DNA of 64,000 nucleotides from assembly GCA_905221605.1 (NCBI GenBank), contig CAJNDS010002608.1, forward strand, positions 44,017 to 108,016, read 5' to 3'. A model generated the notes under the pieces. The model was not told the DNA's origin. It saw only the letters and a list, made by a program, of their open reading frames with translations, and ran no database searches. This DNA comes from Symbiodinium natans (Eukaryota > Sar > Dinophyceae > Suessiales > Symbiodiniaceae). Positions 9,178 to 20,884 of the stretch are shown piece after piece. A program made the translations under genes and the position numbers. Position 1 is the first letter of the stretch. Every line of letters begins with the position of its first letter.

Positions 9178-10479
9178 CTTAGCTGGGAACCCCCAATATA
9201 GGCCCGCAAAAGAGTAGGATCTGGCTGCACTTCGGACGGTAGCTACAAATTAAACTTTTAGCGGCCTTACTAGGAAGCCCAATAAACCCAAAAAGGCTAA
9301 GGATCTAAAGTTACAGTAAAGCACCACAAAGATAAGGTATCCAGATGCCAATACAAGACGGGTGTTCAGGGCTCGGGGTTCAGGAGCCCTTGGGCAGCCC
9401 AGGGCTGGTTTAGGGCTTAGGGTTTAGGGTTGGAGTTTTAGAGCTTCGTCCAGAAAACTGCATTCACGAGAAATGCTGCTGACGATCCTCCCCGAGTGTA
9501 GACTGACATGCAAGTTGAACGTGTCCTGTTGATGTCCATGTGACAGACACACAATGGCAGCAGTTTCCCTACACCCGGCAATGTAAACGGTTTCGGGTTC
9601 AGGGTCCCTCCAACACCCTAAGACCCCAAGACCCTCTAAGATCCTAAGACCCTAGCCGAAAACAATCCTGATGCGAGCCCCAAATGCCCTGAACCTAAAC
9701 ACCGCACGTTGTGGCAAAGGGCGCGCCGAAGCGAAGGAATTTCTTCGCCCAGCGACGCGTGATCTGGGCGGGAGCCGACCTACCCTAAGAATCTCCAAAC
9801 TCTTTTTGCCGCAAGTTCTTGTTAGCAAAACCCAGCACCCCAAAACATCCTCGATGTCGAGCAAAGTCAATGCCTGCAACAGAACAACAAACAAAGACCT
9901 CTTCAACCCCAATGCCCTAAACCCGAAACCTGAACCCTAAAGCCCAAAGCCCTAAACCCTACAGCCCTCGAGGTTCCGGCAGCAGTGCTCCGCAGGAGCT
10001 TCAGGCGGGCGAGGAACTTTGGCCTATCCCTAGACTCCAGTGTACGCTGCAACTCAGCCTTCACACCCTGAACCCTAAGCCCTGAACACCCTGAAGTCTA
10101 GACCCCAAACCCTACACCCAGGCCCTAAACCCTATCCCAAAACCCAAAACACAACAGCCAAACACAAAGTTGCTCTTTTGTCCAGGGTCGTAATAATTGT
10201 TCAGCGCGGTGGGCAACCTCTGCAAAGCGTTCTGGGGTTTGAGCGTTGCTAGGAGGTATTTGGCCCTACGCTGGGCGGGAGGGGGGGTGAGGTTTCAGGG
10301 CTGAGGTCTGGATAACAGTGCTGCCGCAAGAAGAGCCCCCAACTAAACAGCCTGCTGCAAATGTTTCGGAGTCTCAGTCAGGAAACTCTAAGTCTCGCAT
10401 CCGTTGAGCTCCTCTGAGTCTGATTCAGATCTACCTCACCCGTGCCCCATTTCGGTTTATTCGGGCTTCGGTTTTGGGA

Positions 10480-10584
10480 CTGTATATATATATATATATA
10501 TATGTGTATATATATATATATGTGTATATATATACATATATACACACACATATTTTTATATATAGAGAGAGAGAGAGAGAGAGA
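10480..10584 (+). repeat. (TA)n with adjoining (GA)n
   Basis: Alternating TA/TG dinucleotides (about 10480-10564) run directly into about ten GA units (10565-10584). Confidence 0.9.
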
Positions 10585-11469
10585 TGTATAACTACACCCT
10601 AAACCCTCTAAACACCCAGCAAATCCTCTTCCAAGCTGCCCGGTGTTTGGCTTCAGCCGATTCACCGCGCTCGGAAAAGGCGCAGTGCTGGAGGTGTTGC
10701 CGAGTTTCCTTGCTAGTTGAGTATCGGGTTGAGGCTGGGGATTAGGGGTCCAGGGTTTAGTCCTGGGGGTTAAGGTCCAGTGTTAGGGCTAAGGGGGTCA
10801 AAGGTGTAGGGTTTAGGGTTTAGGTGGTCTAGGGCTTTGGGGCTTGGGGAAAAATGTCGGCATGAAGTGCGGTTCAAGGCTGTGCACGACTTGCACCCAA
10901 TCATAGTCTGTTGTTGCTTTCCTCCAGTGTTCCTTGATAGCCCTTGATAGCCCTAAGTACGAACAAAACAAATCGCACCCCCGCATCCGAAGTGCCTGAG
11001 GCTCTGCTGCTTTGAAACCAAGCCGACTCAACTGCCCCCGATCCCAAAACATCAAAGAACTGCTCATCCACACTGCAATACAGCCGCGTGAGCTGACACT
11101 AGCAGCTCAATCACAGCGATGGACATAACAGCTGTCCGGTACAATCGGTACAACGAGACGCGCCCTCCACAAAAGGGAAGCCCCCTTCAAAATCAGGAGC
11201 ATAACTAACAACACGGTCTAGGCTCGACTTCTTGCCCTTCAGCGCCTGCATGGCCTTCGAATCCAACGTGCCGACAGACTGGCGCCTCTGTTCTTCGGGC
11301 GAATGCTGTTGGCCCCCTTCAAAATCTCTACCTATCTACCCGGAACATCCCGGAACCCTACATTCAACTCCTGTAGTACATGGGTTGGGATTCACAATCT
11401 ACGAGCATCGCGTCAGCATAGGGACACCGAAAAACCCCTACATGTAAGAGCAGCGAGAGCCTGCGCCTC

Positions 11470-11535
11470 GGGGTAGGGGGGGGTGGGGTAGGCAGGGGTA
11501 GGCAGGGGTAGGGGGCGGTAGGGGGCGGTAGGGAG
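11470..11535 (+). repeat. G-rich GGGGTAGGC minisatellite
   Basis: Tandem variants of GGCAGGGGTA and GGGCGGTAGG in short succession give more than four G-runs on the plus strand, so G-quadruplex formation is likely. Confidence 0.75.
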
Positions 11536-11884
11536 TTTCAGCTAGAGCTCTGGTAACCCTTTCAGTCCGTTTCTTCCTTCTGAGGGTGGAAGAGTCAATC
11601 AAAAAGCCAAGCGCAAGATCAAGGCACTTGGTTCAGGGCTTCCAATATTTTTTGAGGCCTTCAGCCTCAAATCCTAAACCGTTTTTACCCTTTCAGGCCT
11701 ACAAGCCGCATACTGCAATCCCTAGAGAACGCGGTTCTGTTTAAATTTCGAGAAGCCTGATATATCATAGACATGGGAAACTGCTTTCTGACGTTTCTTG
11801 CTCACATGTACCTTGTTCATGGTCCAGGAGTCCAGGGTTACTCTGGGTTAAGATCATTTCAGACACCCTGGATGCCGCCAAGTC

Positions 11885-12147
11885 CTACAAGGCCCCAATG
11901 ACCCCAAGCCCTGGAACACGGGACCATGATCCCCTGGTTCTTAGTAGGGAAGGGGGGAATAAGGGCCCTATATATACTCTTTCAGGGGTTCTAGAGGGGC
12001 CCTATATATATATATATACCCTGCAAGGGATTCTGCAGGGCCCTCAGTCCCTCATTCCCTACTAAGAACCGCCAGATGAAGCCAAGTTGCGGGTTTAGCG
12101 CCACGAAGTCGGTCTTCAGCGGCAGCTTGCCCAACAGCTCATTTCGC
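11885..12147 (-). CDS. Two exons flanking a TIR-element intron
   Basis: Exon 12147-12070 follows GGAG|G and encodes NELLGKLPLKTDFVALNPQL then GFIWR, leaving two bases. The donor GTTCTTAG is the first base-pairs of the inverted-repeat element; the acceptor AACCAG|G abuts its other end. Intron is 12069-11934. Exon 11933-11885 continues in frame with GSWSRVPGLGVIGAL and stops at TAG (11885-11887). The first exon looks strongly coding; the short second exon is less certain. Function unknown. Confidence 0.5.
11936..12070. mobile_element. TIR element acting as an intron (135 bp)
   Basis: Ends are perfect 16-bp inverted repeats, GGTTCTTAGTAGGGAA and TTCCCTACTAAGAACC, with imperfect pairing extending to ~33 bp (…AGGGCCCT). 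The centre has two GGGCCCTATATA blocks. There is no coding capacity. It differs in sequence from the 91-154 bp introner family. Its termini match the splice sites of the 11885-12147 model. Confidence 0.8.
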
Positions 12148-12477
12148 CTCCGGGAAGACCGCACCGTGGTGCGTTTTTTGGGATTGTGGAGTTCGGGGGT
12201 GGGGGGGTTTACTTCATGGGGTTTTGCAGAGCGCTACAGGCTTTGGGAGTTTAGGAGTGGCGTCAGACGCAAATGTCTTGTGTTGGCTTCTTGTGCTTTG
12301 TTTCGTGCGCAGGGTCGAGTGTTCAAGTGCTGTTGGTGCACGGGGCGTGGTCATGCGTCATGCCTTCAAATAACACCTCTGAACCCTAAACCCCACAGAG
12401 CCCGGGTTTCTTAAGCGCAACTTCTCTGGCGGACTTTGGCAGAAGTGACTCGGATCCAACCACATAAACGCATATGC

Positions 12478-12675
12478 TTATAGGTTGCGCCGTAAGCTTG
12501 CACCTAGGCAGGGGCTGGGTGCGCCTTGAGCGGAAGTTGCCGCAAAGGTTCTCCGAATCCTCAAGATCTCGTCGGTTGGGTGCGGGTGTTTCGGTTTGGA
12601 CGGTTTGGAGTATCTGGAAATTCCGGCTAAGGGGCTGATCGGATTGTGGAAGAAGCGCGACTCCGGTTCCCTCAT
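12478..12675 (-). CDS. Small ORF or exon, uncertain
   Basis: This ATG-started minus ORF of 65 codons includes EILRIRRTFAATSAQGAPSP and ends in a stop at 12478. Composition is protein-like and it lies on the same strand as its neighbours. There is no domain, and splice borders are not clear. Confidence 0.3.
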   Translation of the reverse strand: MREPESRFFHNPISPLAGISRYSKPSKPKHPHPTDEILRIRRTFAATSAQGAPSPCLGASLRRNL

Positions 12676-12679
12676 AAAA

Positions 12680-13920
12680 CGAGAACTGAACTTAACACCT
12701 AGGATTGCTGTGACCCGCCGTCCTCGATGATGTTGGCGCTTTGGATGTTCCTCACAGACTTATGGTGCCAGAAGTTGAAGGAGTGGGGTGAAGGTGTGCA
12801 TGGTTCGGTCTTTTGACCTCAGCGCAGAAAGCCTAAAATGTCGTGCACCTCCAGGCCACCGGCGTGGGCACTTTAAGCTCTTCAAGACCCGTACAGTCCG
12901 CATCTTCCCAAGCAGCCGCGGTGGTGCCACGGTTACTTGTGTCGTTGCCACCTATAATCCTTAACGCTGACTCTTAAAACATCCTACCCCTAAGCCTGAA
13001 CAGCTTAAGGCTTAAGCTACATGCAATCATCTGTAATCCCACCCCGAATCCCATGTGAAAGAATGCCCAGTGTCTGATTCGCCATCAGGGTCCAAAGCTT
13101 CATGTGCGACGCCGCTTTCCTGGTGAGAACGGGAGCTCGGAAGAATATGCTTTATCAACCTGAGATTCGATGTTTTCAGAACACGTCCCGAAGCCCTTCA
13201 TGTTACCATATGTTGTTCATGTCCTTTTTGGCAGCCCTTTGACCTCCAAAGCCTACGCATCGTCAACATCAACTGCCAGCCCCAGTGTTGTGGCCCAAAA
13301 AGCTCACGCTTCAGGCGGGTTTGTTCCAGTAATTCTTAGCCGCATTTAAATTTTAGGGTGCCCCGGCAAGCCTACTCATACACTTGGAACCGACAGCCGA
13401 GGCACTCGATAGCTGGACGAGATGTCGGAATACCTTTGCAGGTCAGGATGCTCCTTCAGGGGACTAAAGAAGGGACCCTTGTAAGGGATCCCTTAGGGGT
13501 TGCAGGTCTTGGACCCACAAGAAGCATGAACTAACCCGAACAAAATCCTAAAATCTCCAAGGAAACCCGAACCTCTACACCTACAGCCTACGTACACCCA
13601 AAGCCTGCAAAGCCTAAAGCAAGAGCCCTAAAAACCCTTAAGCTCGAAATTCATCTCCAAAGGTATACGTGAACCTCAGACAGAACCCAGAAATGCCAAA
13701 CCTATATAAGCAGAAGCCGAAAAGCAAAAACTATACACACCTATCAACAACATGACATGTTATGGGCGTATACACCCTAAGCCTCTGCATTCAACCACAA
13801 GCTCTATCAAACAGTCACCAAACCCATGCGCCCCTAAACCAGAATAACAGCAAGAAATAACCACAAACTTGCACAACAGAACACCTGAACCTAACAGGGT
13901 TCAAGTCTCAAACCCTAAGC
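12680..13920. other. No gene supported
   Basis: Mixed-composition DNA with AT-rich parts (13000-13700), an imperfect palindrome around 13466-13495 (AAGGGACCC..GGGATCCCTT) and growing CCCTAAA-like text towards 13900. Confidence 0.4.
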
Positions 13921-13921
13921 C

Positions 13922-14334
13922 CCGCTAGTGCAAGCCTAAACCCCAAACCCTAAATCCTAAACCCCTTAACCCGAAACCCCAAGCCCTAAACCCGAAACCC
14001 TAAACCCTAAACCCCAAACCCAAAACCCAAGGTCGCGACAGGGTTTTAGCCCGTGCCCCGAGCCCCGAGCGGCTCCAAACATCCAGCGCCTTCCTTGCTT
14101 GGCGGTTGAAGGGTTTAGGGTTTAGGGCCTAGGGGTGAGGGTTTTAGGGTTTAGGCGTTAGGGTTGCAGGGGTTAGGGTTTGGGGGTTAGGATTTGAGGG
14201 GTTAGGGTTTTAGGGGCTAGGGGTTTAGGGGTTAGGGTTTTAGGGGTTAGGGTTTTAGGGGTCAGGGTTTTAGGGGTCAGGGTTGTAGGGGTTAGGATTT
14301 GGGGGTTAAAGAGGTTTTGGGCTTAGGGTTTGGG
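13922..14334. repeat. Convergent telomere-like arrays
   Basis: Degenerate CCCTAAA runs (13922-14031) face degenerate TTTAGGG/TTAGGGGTTAGGG runs (14107-14334) across ~75 bp of GC-rich DNA. The right arm has a loose 16-18-bp period. Confidence 0.8.
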
Positions 14335-14796
14335 ATTCTTTGGTCTGGCTTCTAGTTGTAAGTAGTGCATGCCTCAGAGTTTAGGGTGCCAGTCTTTTGT
14401 TCAGATTGTCCCAAGACAAGGAGTACTTTGGGTACGTAGGCTTCCAGAAGAAAGCTATATCACTCTGCTCTACCCATTCTGAGGGGTGTAAGATGTCTCG
14501 TGCATGTGCTGCGGCCCTCGTTTCCAATAAGAAATTGTCCCGTAGGTCTCGAAAGTCTGACGCCAACCCTCATTCCCTATTTCCAAACTCTTTGACCGAG
14601 GCCTCCAGCCCCCTGCCCAAAGGTTAAAGCTTGCAGCTTGCTGTTTCTACACAATTTGAAGCCAAGCTTCTGCGAGAGCAGCCCTTCTTTGAAAGCGGCA
14701 GTGATTCCTGGCTTGGGATGAGGGGCATCCTAACCCTGTTCATTGTTACATACGCAAGGTCCCCCGCAAAATGAATGGGGCCCTTGCAAAGCAGAC

Positions 14797-14832
<36 letters not shown>

Positions 14833-14960
14833 TGAGAGAAAAAAAGAGAGAGAGGGGGAGAAAGGGATACAAAGAGAGAGGAACAGAGAGGGAAGGAGAG
14901 AGAGAAAGAGACAGAGAGAGAGAGAGAGAGAGAGAAAGAGCGACAGAGAAAGCAAAAGAA
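14797..14960 (+). repeat. GA microsatellite complex
   Basis: About 160 bp of (GA)n with GGGA and AAAGA interruptions. It creates long Ser/Leu ORFs on the minus strand and Arg/Glu ORFs on the plus strand that should not be called genes. Confidence 0.9.
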
Positions 14961-15522
14961 ACAAGAGCGAGGGAGGGACAGCAACATGTGTATCCTCCCC
15001 TGCCACTTCCGTCGATCCAACCCAGCTGGGTCGGGGATTCGGGGCGAGTGCTCTTGAAAACTGTCATCGAATGCTGCCACAGCACCCTTCTTGGACCGAA
15101 CACACGGGAAGAGAGCGAAGCTCTGATTTGTCGCCGCCATAAGACCTTGTGATCGCAGTAGCAGCCGGACTTTGATTCCCAATCCCTGCAGCTACCGCAA
15201 CCAGCAGTAGTAATCGACTATGGCAAAGGTTGTTGCATCGCAACAGGTGCGTTGGTCAATCAGACTGAGAGATTTCATATGTCGTGCACTATGTCGCGAT
15301 GTGTCTTGCCACAGAGATCAGAGATCTTCGTAGAAAAGCTCGGTTGAACTACGGCGAGCAAGATCTATGCAAGTCATGGCTAGTATCAACGCGAAGCGTT
15401 TCCCCACTTGGCACGCACGCTTCCATCTTGGCTGCCCAACAAACCTTGCACCAAAACCGATGGATGCCCAGGGGCTTGCCATGTGTCCACGAACGAGTTG
15501 GGCCTTGCAGGGCATGACTCAC

Positions 15523-15640
15523 AATGGCGGTTCTGCAATTGTTCCGCCAGGAGCTGCTAGCAGTGCAGGGGGGCGACCTCCAAGCGTTTCAAGATCACCG
15601 TCATCATCAGCTTCAGGCCCCCCCACCCCCCCGGCCATGT
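15523..15640 (-). CDS. Putative exon(s) ending at a strong donor
   Basis: Donor GTGAGTC follows 15523. Upstream, one frame reads EADDDGDLETLGGRPPALLA and on to the donor. Another reads MMTVILKRLE and, after a possible 21-nt GT-AG segment, QLLAEQLQNRH; that segment is a multiple of three and contains the only stop. Which frame is used is unclear. Confidence 0.35.
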
Positions 15641-15719
15641 AAACCCCTTGAGAAGCTGACAGCTACCTGAGCATGCAACCTCCGAAAAAACACCGTCCTC
15701 CAGAAAAACAAATTGATTG

Positions 15720-15773
15720 CACATATACACACGTACATATGTACATATACACATATGTATATATACACACATG
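15720..15773 (+). repeat. TA/CA-rich microsatellite
   Basis: Alternating ACATATAC/GTACATAT repeats. The sequence between this and 16500 has no supported gene. Confidence 0.8.
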
Positions 15774-16948
15774 ATTCAAACAACTGTTATGTAATGAAGC
15801 TTGAGTAACCTGATAACCGATGGAGGAAAGGCAGAAGAATCTCCCGGACCGCAGGACAGGATTCTGAAAGCAACTTTGGCACCTGAAACCCGACAGAACG
15901 TCACAACTTCCGCACTCTCACTAAGGGAACACAGGTGCGTTGCTCTGTATTCGGGTGCCCTTCTACAAAAACCCCGTTTAGATCCCATTGAAAGCTACCT
16001 TTCTGGGGGACACTACTTGGAAACAGCTGCGAATGAAAGGGCAGACCTACACCACTCAGCCCTGAACTTTTTCCGGAGCCCTTAAGAAGCATAGAGCAGC
16101 GTACAGGGGTTCGGGGGAGAGGGGATTGGGGCTAGGCCCTTTAGGGTTTACAGGGTTTAAAGGGTTTAAGGATCTTGACCTACGCCCTATGTAGTGCCTC
16201 ATGCTGCCCCGGCGCAGCGCAGTTCAGCACAAAGGTCCTTCGGCTCAAGGCCGCTCCACAGCTACCGAATGTAAGGCCGTGCACATCCATGAATGATGTA
16301 ATTGGGGCTCAGTGCTTCCGGGGTTTAGGGGTGAGGGCTTTCGGTTTACGAGCCGTGTAACCCTAAGCGGCCAAAGAGTGCGAAGGCCACGACTGTCTTT
16401 GGGGCTGAAGGTCTGGGTCGACTTGCCAACTGTCCAAGAATCCCGAATTTCACTTGAATTCGGGCTGTCGGGAGTCAACAATCAAAAGTCTTCTCCTTTT
16501 TGAAAGCTCTCGCTCTCTCTCTCCCTCCCTCCCTCCCTCTCTCCATGTACTTTGAAATTCAACTCAGGCTACGGACGACCTCCCCAAGCCACACAGTTTT
16601 CATGCGGACATAGGCGGACCCTGGACCCTACCCCCAAAACCTCGATATCTACAGCGTACTTAAGAATCTCATACAGGGGCTTGCGACACCTAGAAAAGAG
16701 TCGGCCCTGAACCCTTAAACCTTCAGAGAGCTGCACACATAGGCCCGGGCCTAGGTTCCCGGACGCCTCAGCTCTGCATGGGGTGTGGCTCCAAGGCTCC
16801 GCGGGGCCCTCTAGGGGTTGTAGGGTGTGGTCTGTGCTCGAAGCAGTTCGTGGGAGGGGAACTACAACTGCAACTAGCTATGGGTCCGGAATTCTTTTGG
16901 GAATCAAATTTTTTGGGGTTTTTTTGTGCTCGCGCTGTGTTTTACTTG

Positions 16949-17230
16949 GAAAACCTCTATGTTCTCTATATTCCACCAGGACAGCCTCTTTTTCGTAGGG
17001 AAACCCTTATTGTCTCTAAATTTACATAAGAAACACCCAAAGACCTCAAAACTCATCGGCAAACCTCCATTTTCTCTGCGTTTGAAACATCACTTTCTCT
17101 ATAATGATAGGAAAACCTCGGTGATGTTATCATGGGAAACGTTTCCTCTTTATTTCAGGGAAACGACTCATTTCATAGAAAACCTATACTTTCGCCATAT
17201 TTTGGTACGAAAACATTTGCTTACTTTTTT
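16949..17230 (+). repeat. Degenerate GGAAAACCTC repeat
   Basis: About ten variants of (G)GGAAACCT followed by pyrimidine-rich TTTCTCTATAT recur every ~20-50 bp. The plus-strand ORF of 112 codons over this region (SLNLHKKHP, LRLKHHFLYN) follows the repeat and is not a convincing gene. Confidence 0.55.
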
Positions 17231-17260
17231 TTCAATGTCAGCGGACTTGACGAACTTATC

Positions 17261-17464
17261 CTAGAAGCTGGCGAACTCAGCGTCGCCTTCATCATAGATG
17301 CGCATCGTGATGACACTCAGATCTTTGACGCCCAGTGCGTTGAGGCTAAACACACGGTGCACGAGAGGCACGGCACCGAGGTCAGCTTGGGGTAGGTCAG
17401 CGCCCAACATCAAAATCCAATTGAAGTTGCACCCCCACAACGCCCCAACGCAGCAAACTGACAT
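17261..17464 (-). CDS. Putative C-terminal exon
   Basis: The minus frame ends DLSVITMRIYDEGDAEFASF-stop at 17261 and contains VHRVFSLNALGVKDLSV upstream. Composition is protein-like with acidic and aromatic residues. The acceptor is not located, although several AG sites lie between 17330 and 17460. Function unknown. Confidence 0.35.
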   Translation of the reverse strand: MSVCCVGALWGCNFNWILMLGADLPQADLGAVPLVHRVFSLNALGVKDLSVITMRIYDEGDAEFASF

Positions 17465-17527
17465 GGGACCCAGATCATATGATTCGTATTATGTATGAGA
17501 TTATATTAACAATTTCTGCAACACGCC

Positions 17528-17606
17528 AAGAAGCCAAGAAGCTACAAGGGAAAAAACCGAGAAGCCAGAAAGCCAAGCAGCCAGAAAGCCAAGAAGCCAA
17601 AAACCG
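17528..17606 (+). repeat. Minisatellite of GCCAAGAAGCCA type
   Basis: Eight to nine imperfect 8-12-bp units built from CCAAGAAG and CCAGAAAG. It is followed to 17720 by A-rich sequence with TTTTCC motifs. Confidence 0.7.
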
Positions 17607-18472
17607 ACAACCAGAAAATAGTTGTTTTCCTACCAAAAAATTCAGAAAATCGAGGGTTTCCAGTTTTCCCTTTAAAAAAAGAGAAAATACACTAAAATTG
17701 ATGTTTTCCTAAACCAAAAAAACGATCCCCCCAAAAACATCAATTCCACCCCAAAAAATGCACACCTCCATTCTCTATTGCGGGTTAAGTTTGCGGTCTT
17801 AGGTTTTAGGATACCCCCAAACCCTAAAGCCACCAAAAGCCACACCTGCTTTAGGTGCCCGAACCAGAAAGCCGGATGATATGAAAGGACCCAAAAAGGG
17901 GACCTACATTCATTCCCCAGTCCTAAACCGCTGAAGCCTAGACCCCAGAGTTAAGTCCCAAGGGGCCGTTCTTCATCTTGCTTCGGCTGTGCTTCTTGGG
18001 CTTCTTGGCGGGCTTGGTGTACGTCGGCATCATCCTTGGGCGGGGGAGTTTGGCGCGTTCAGGGCTCAGAGGGTCCTTTTCGGGGCTTCGCTTTTTTTTA
18101 CGGCTGATGCTTTTCTTAAGTTAGGGGACTCTGATGTGCTCCACATGAAACAGTTGAGTCCCAAGAGGGCGTTGGGATATTCCGTTTACCAGCATACTAT
18201 CGGTCCTTAATAGTTGGAACAGATCATACAGGATCTCCAGACCGGGACCTTCAGATGAAAGTGGAGGGGATGACGAAGAGAGAGTCCCGTGAGGACCCGA
18301 TGCACCGGAAAGTTGTCCCTTTCTTGGGCACGCGCAAAGTAAGCCGCAAAGTTCCGCCAGGCATCTGTCTTCCAGGCATCTGTCTTTCGGGGGTCTTGAG
18401 CATTGAGGGAGGGGAAGGGACGAAAGGGACAGTGCCATGAAGGTCCCGGAGGTTAGACATTCCCAGTCAAAC

Positions 18473-18745
18473 CTTAATGTCCAGAAGCAATAGCGCCCAA
18501 GCTTCTGCACCATCTTCGCAGGCTCCATGACAAGCTTTGGCATGATGAACTGCGCTGTCCTAGGAAGGGAAGCTGGGGGGGCTACCTGGATGATCCTTGA
18601 TCCAGGATTCTCCAGGGTAAGGTACCCAATTCCCGAGTTCCCCACTGAAGAAGTTGGCGCCGTGAAACCAGCAGCCAAGAGCACTTGCGTTTGACACTGC
18701 TTGCCCGCTCCGGCGCTCAAACTCGCGCATGGTTACAGTTGGCAG
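18473..18745 (-). CDS. Exon candidate with a frame jump
   Basis: One minus frame reads REFERRSGQAVSNASALGCW and on through ELGNWVPYPGESWIKDHP (about 18740-18580). The overlapping frame then reads RTAQFIMPKLVMEPAKMVQK and LGRYCFWTLR (about 18575-18473) up to donor GTTTGACT. A 26-nt GT-AG segment (GTAGCC…CCTAG|G) lies between, but its phase does not fit. This may be a one-base indel or a misplaced intron. Coding in both halves looks real; the join is unresolved. Confidence 0.35.
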
Positions 18746-18749
18746 AAGT

Positions 18750-20389
18750 GGCAACTCTACTGAACACTCGTCACTCGACTCGACAGCACCCTAGCAGTAC
18801 GAACAACGTGACTTTAAATGATGACGCAAGAAAAGCTGTGCCTCCAGAACCACTGCGATACGTTAGCGTAAGGCAAGGTCCTACACTAGCGTAAGGCAAG
18901 TTCGAGCCCGAAACTATACCCCGGCTTAAGCCCCAAACCCGTCCCATCTGACCGATGCTTGAGTCAGGCTGCGTGGCAGTCACGGCCACGCTGGCCTGGG
19001 CTGGTCTCCTAGAGGCCTGAGGCCCAAGGTTTGGGCTTTTAAGGTTTAGGCTTTGGGGCTTAGGGTTAGGGTCTGGGCTTCGAGGTCGGCAAGGAAATCT
19101 GTCTCGGACTGTTGGTGGCTCAGGCGCAAGGGCTGGGAAGGGCTTGATGCATTCTTACACGATTCTGACCGCTGGGGTTAAATCAACAGGAACTCCTGGC
19201 GAGCAACGAGGTTGATGCCCACGGCCCACAGGAGGAGGATCACCTGCACTGGGTGACCCCCAAGCTCGGGCGAAACCCTACAAACACCTCTCAGCCCTTC
19301 GACCCTTGCGTTAATTCACTGCTCAGCTCTGAAGCTCTCGGCATAAATCCCACAGCTCTTACACTACAAACCCCCTAAACCCTAAAGCCTGCCCATAAGC
19401 CCTGCAAGAACCTACACCAGTTTCGGGTGCGCCTTCCGGTTGGTGTGCGCCAAGCTGATTCGCAGCTTCTGGTGCGCGTCCTCCCAAACCCCAAGCCATG
19501 TTGAACTTATTCTTAGGTTTGGGGCTCAGAGCCCGATGCTCTTCAGGGTTTTCGGATGGGAGCCGGGCTCATTCGGATCTTAAGAGCATTGAACCTCCTA
19601 CTTCCCACAAGCGGAGCAAACTTGTGGGAAGGCTAGGACCAGTCTCTCTCTCCCCAAGCGGGAGTTTGCGCAAATAGGGGACCCCCAAAAAAAGCCCCCC
19701 AAAAATAGTAGAATGCCCTTATTTTAAGGACCCCAATAAGGTACCCTAATTTTGGAAAGCACCAAGTGAACTCAACTTGCAGTCCTGCTTCGGAGGTGAG
19801 AGATCCAGCTGGCTGTCCTGCACTCGGGACTCGAGAGTGGCCGAAGATTGCGGCATGAATGGTGTGACCCCCTCATTGTCAAGGCCCACATCTTACATTG
19901 AAGTCCTTTTTGGGGTACTTCACAAATAAGGCTTCGTATGCAAGAAGAAGCCAGAAAGGGCTGAGAGCTCTTTGGGGCTCAGAGGGGGTTACAGTAAGGC
20001 ATGAGAAAGGCCAAATTTGGTATTTAGGTTGAGGGCGGTTGCTATTTCGGTTAGACTGCTCAGGGTTTATTATCGATTGTATTGTGTACTATTATATTAC
20101 AATGTTTCAGTTTTCTTTTATGTGTGTGTGTATATATATATATATATTGCATATGGTGCTTGGGGTCTTGCCGAGAACCAGGTTTATGGGCTTTGATTGC
20201 CTTTTTGGGCGCATTGCGCATAGATGGGAAGGGCCGGGCCCGAAAGTCCCTCCGTACCCTTCAGCCGAGCTGAACCGTCAGGCAGCCTAGAACCACATGC
20301 CCCCCAGTCCAGAGCATCTCGGGGTTCCCAGATATGGCGGTTTCGTAAACCCCCCCCCGTATGTTCTCCGTATCCCTGGCGCCAGCAAG
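18750..20389. other. No gene supported
   Basis: Contains scattered TTTAGGG/CCCTAAA text (19020-19080, 19370-19400), a CCCC-A-rich patch (19680-19710), a (TG)(TA) tract at 20125-20146 and AT-rich DNA. No island with paired splice borders was found by eye. Confidence 0.35.
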
Positions 20390-20443
20390 GTCCTGCTCGT
20401 GGTGTTGCAGCTCGGACTGGCCTTCCTTGCACACAGCTCTCAG
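20390..20443 (+). CDS. Putative 54-bp exon encoding a membrane helix
   Basis: Eighteen codons in phase 0 lie between GCAAG|G and CAG|GTCCGC and read VLLVVLQLGLAFLAHSSQ, a clear hydrophobic helix with GC-rich third positions. Plus strand. Flanking exons are not identified. Confidence 0.45.
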
Positions 20444-20851
20444 GTCCGCAGGAAAAGGACTTCAGGGCTTCGGGGGCTTGCCGTGAGGTCATTGCTCTAA
20501 AAGTGCTTTTGTGAGGTTCTTAGGTAACACACCAAAAAAGGAGGCTTACTATTTCAGCAGTGGGCCATGCCAGAATTCGCGCCAGGTAGCTCCAAGGTCG
20601 ACCCTTCCGAAACGGCCCCTCTTGGCCCAGGCCCTTAAACCCCGTGTTTCAGGGTTTAGGGGAAATGTGGGTGAAGGGATTCTGGCTTCCCCGCACCTAC
20701 ACCAAAGGTGGGGAGCCTAAGGATTTTATTCCCATACCAGAAGTCCTCTTAAGCCGAAGTATATTGGAAAATATCCCAAGACCATGGAAACCCCAACCCT
20801 CTCACCCAAATCGGCCTCAGATGTCCGGGGGCTGTCTTCCATCTGGGCCAA

Positions 20852-20884
20852 GGGGGGCGGGGGGGCGGGGGGGCGGGGGGAAGG
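20852..20884 (+). repeat. G-run cluster (quadruplex candidate)
   Basis: Four to five runs of six or seven G separated by single C bases. The opposite strand gives Pro-rich shadow ORFs. Confidence 0.8.

Larger units (their letters stand above)
9180..11884. other. Intron or intergenic filler
   Basis: Mostly degenerate CCCTAAA/TTTAGGG text (9400-9440, 9600-9660, 9900-10140, 10740-10830). GC-richer patches at 9700-9790 and 9962-10050 may be exons; the latter is open after CTCGAG|G with VPAAVLRRSFRRARNFGLSL. Borders there are too weak to annotate. ORFs at 10813-11073 and 11232-11447 are not convincing. Confidence 0.4.

Noticed and set aside
14624-15182. Ser/Leu-rich ORFs of 86-159 codons
   Set aside because: They are translations of a GA microsatellite. 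Only the upstream non-repetitive part (SFALFPCVRSKKGAVAAF) looks protein-like, and it lacks clear borders.
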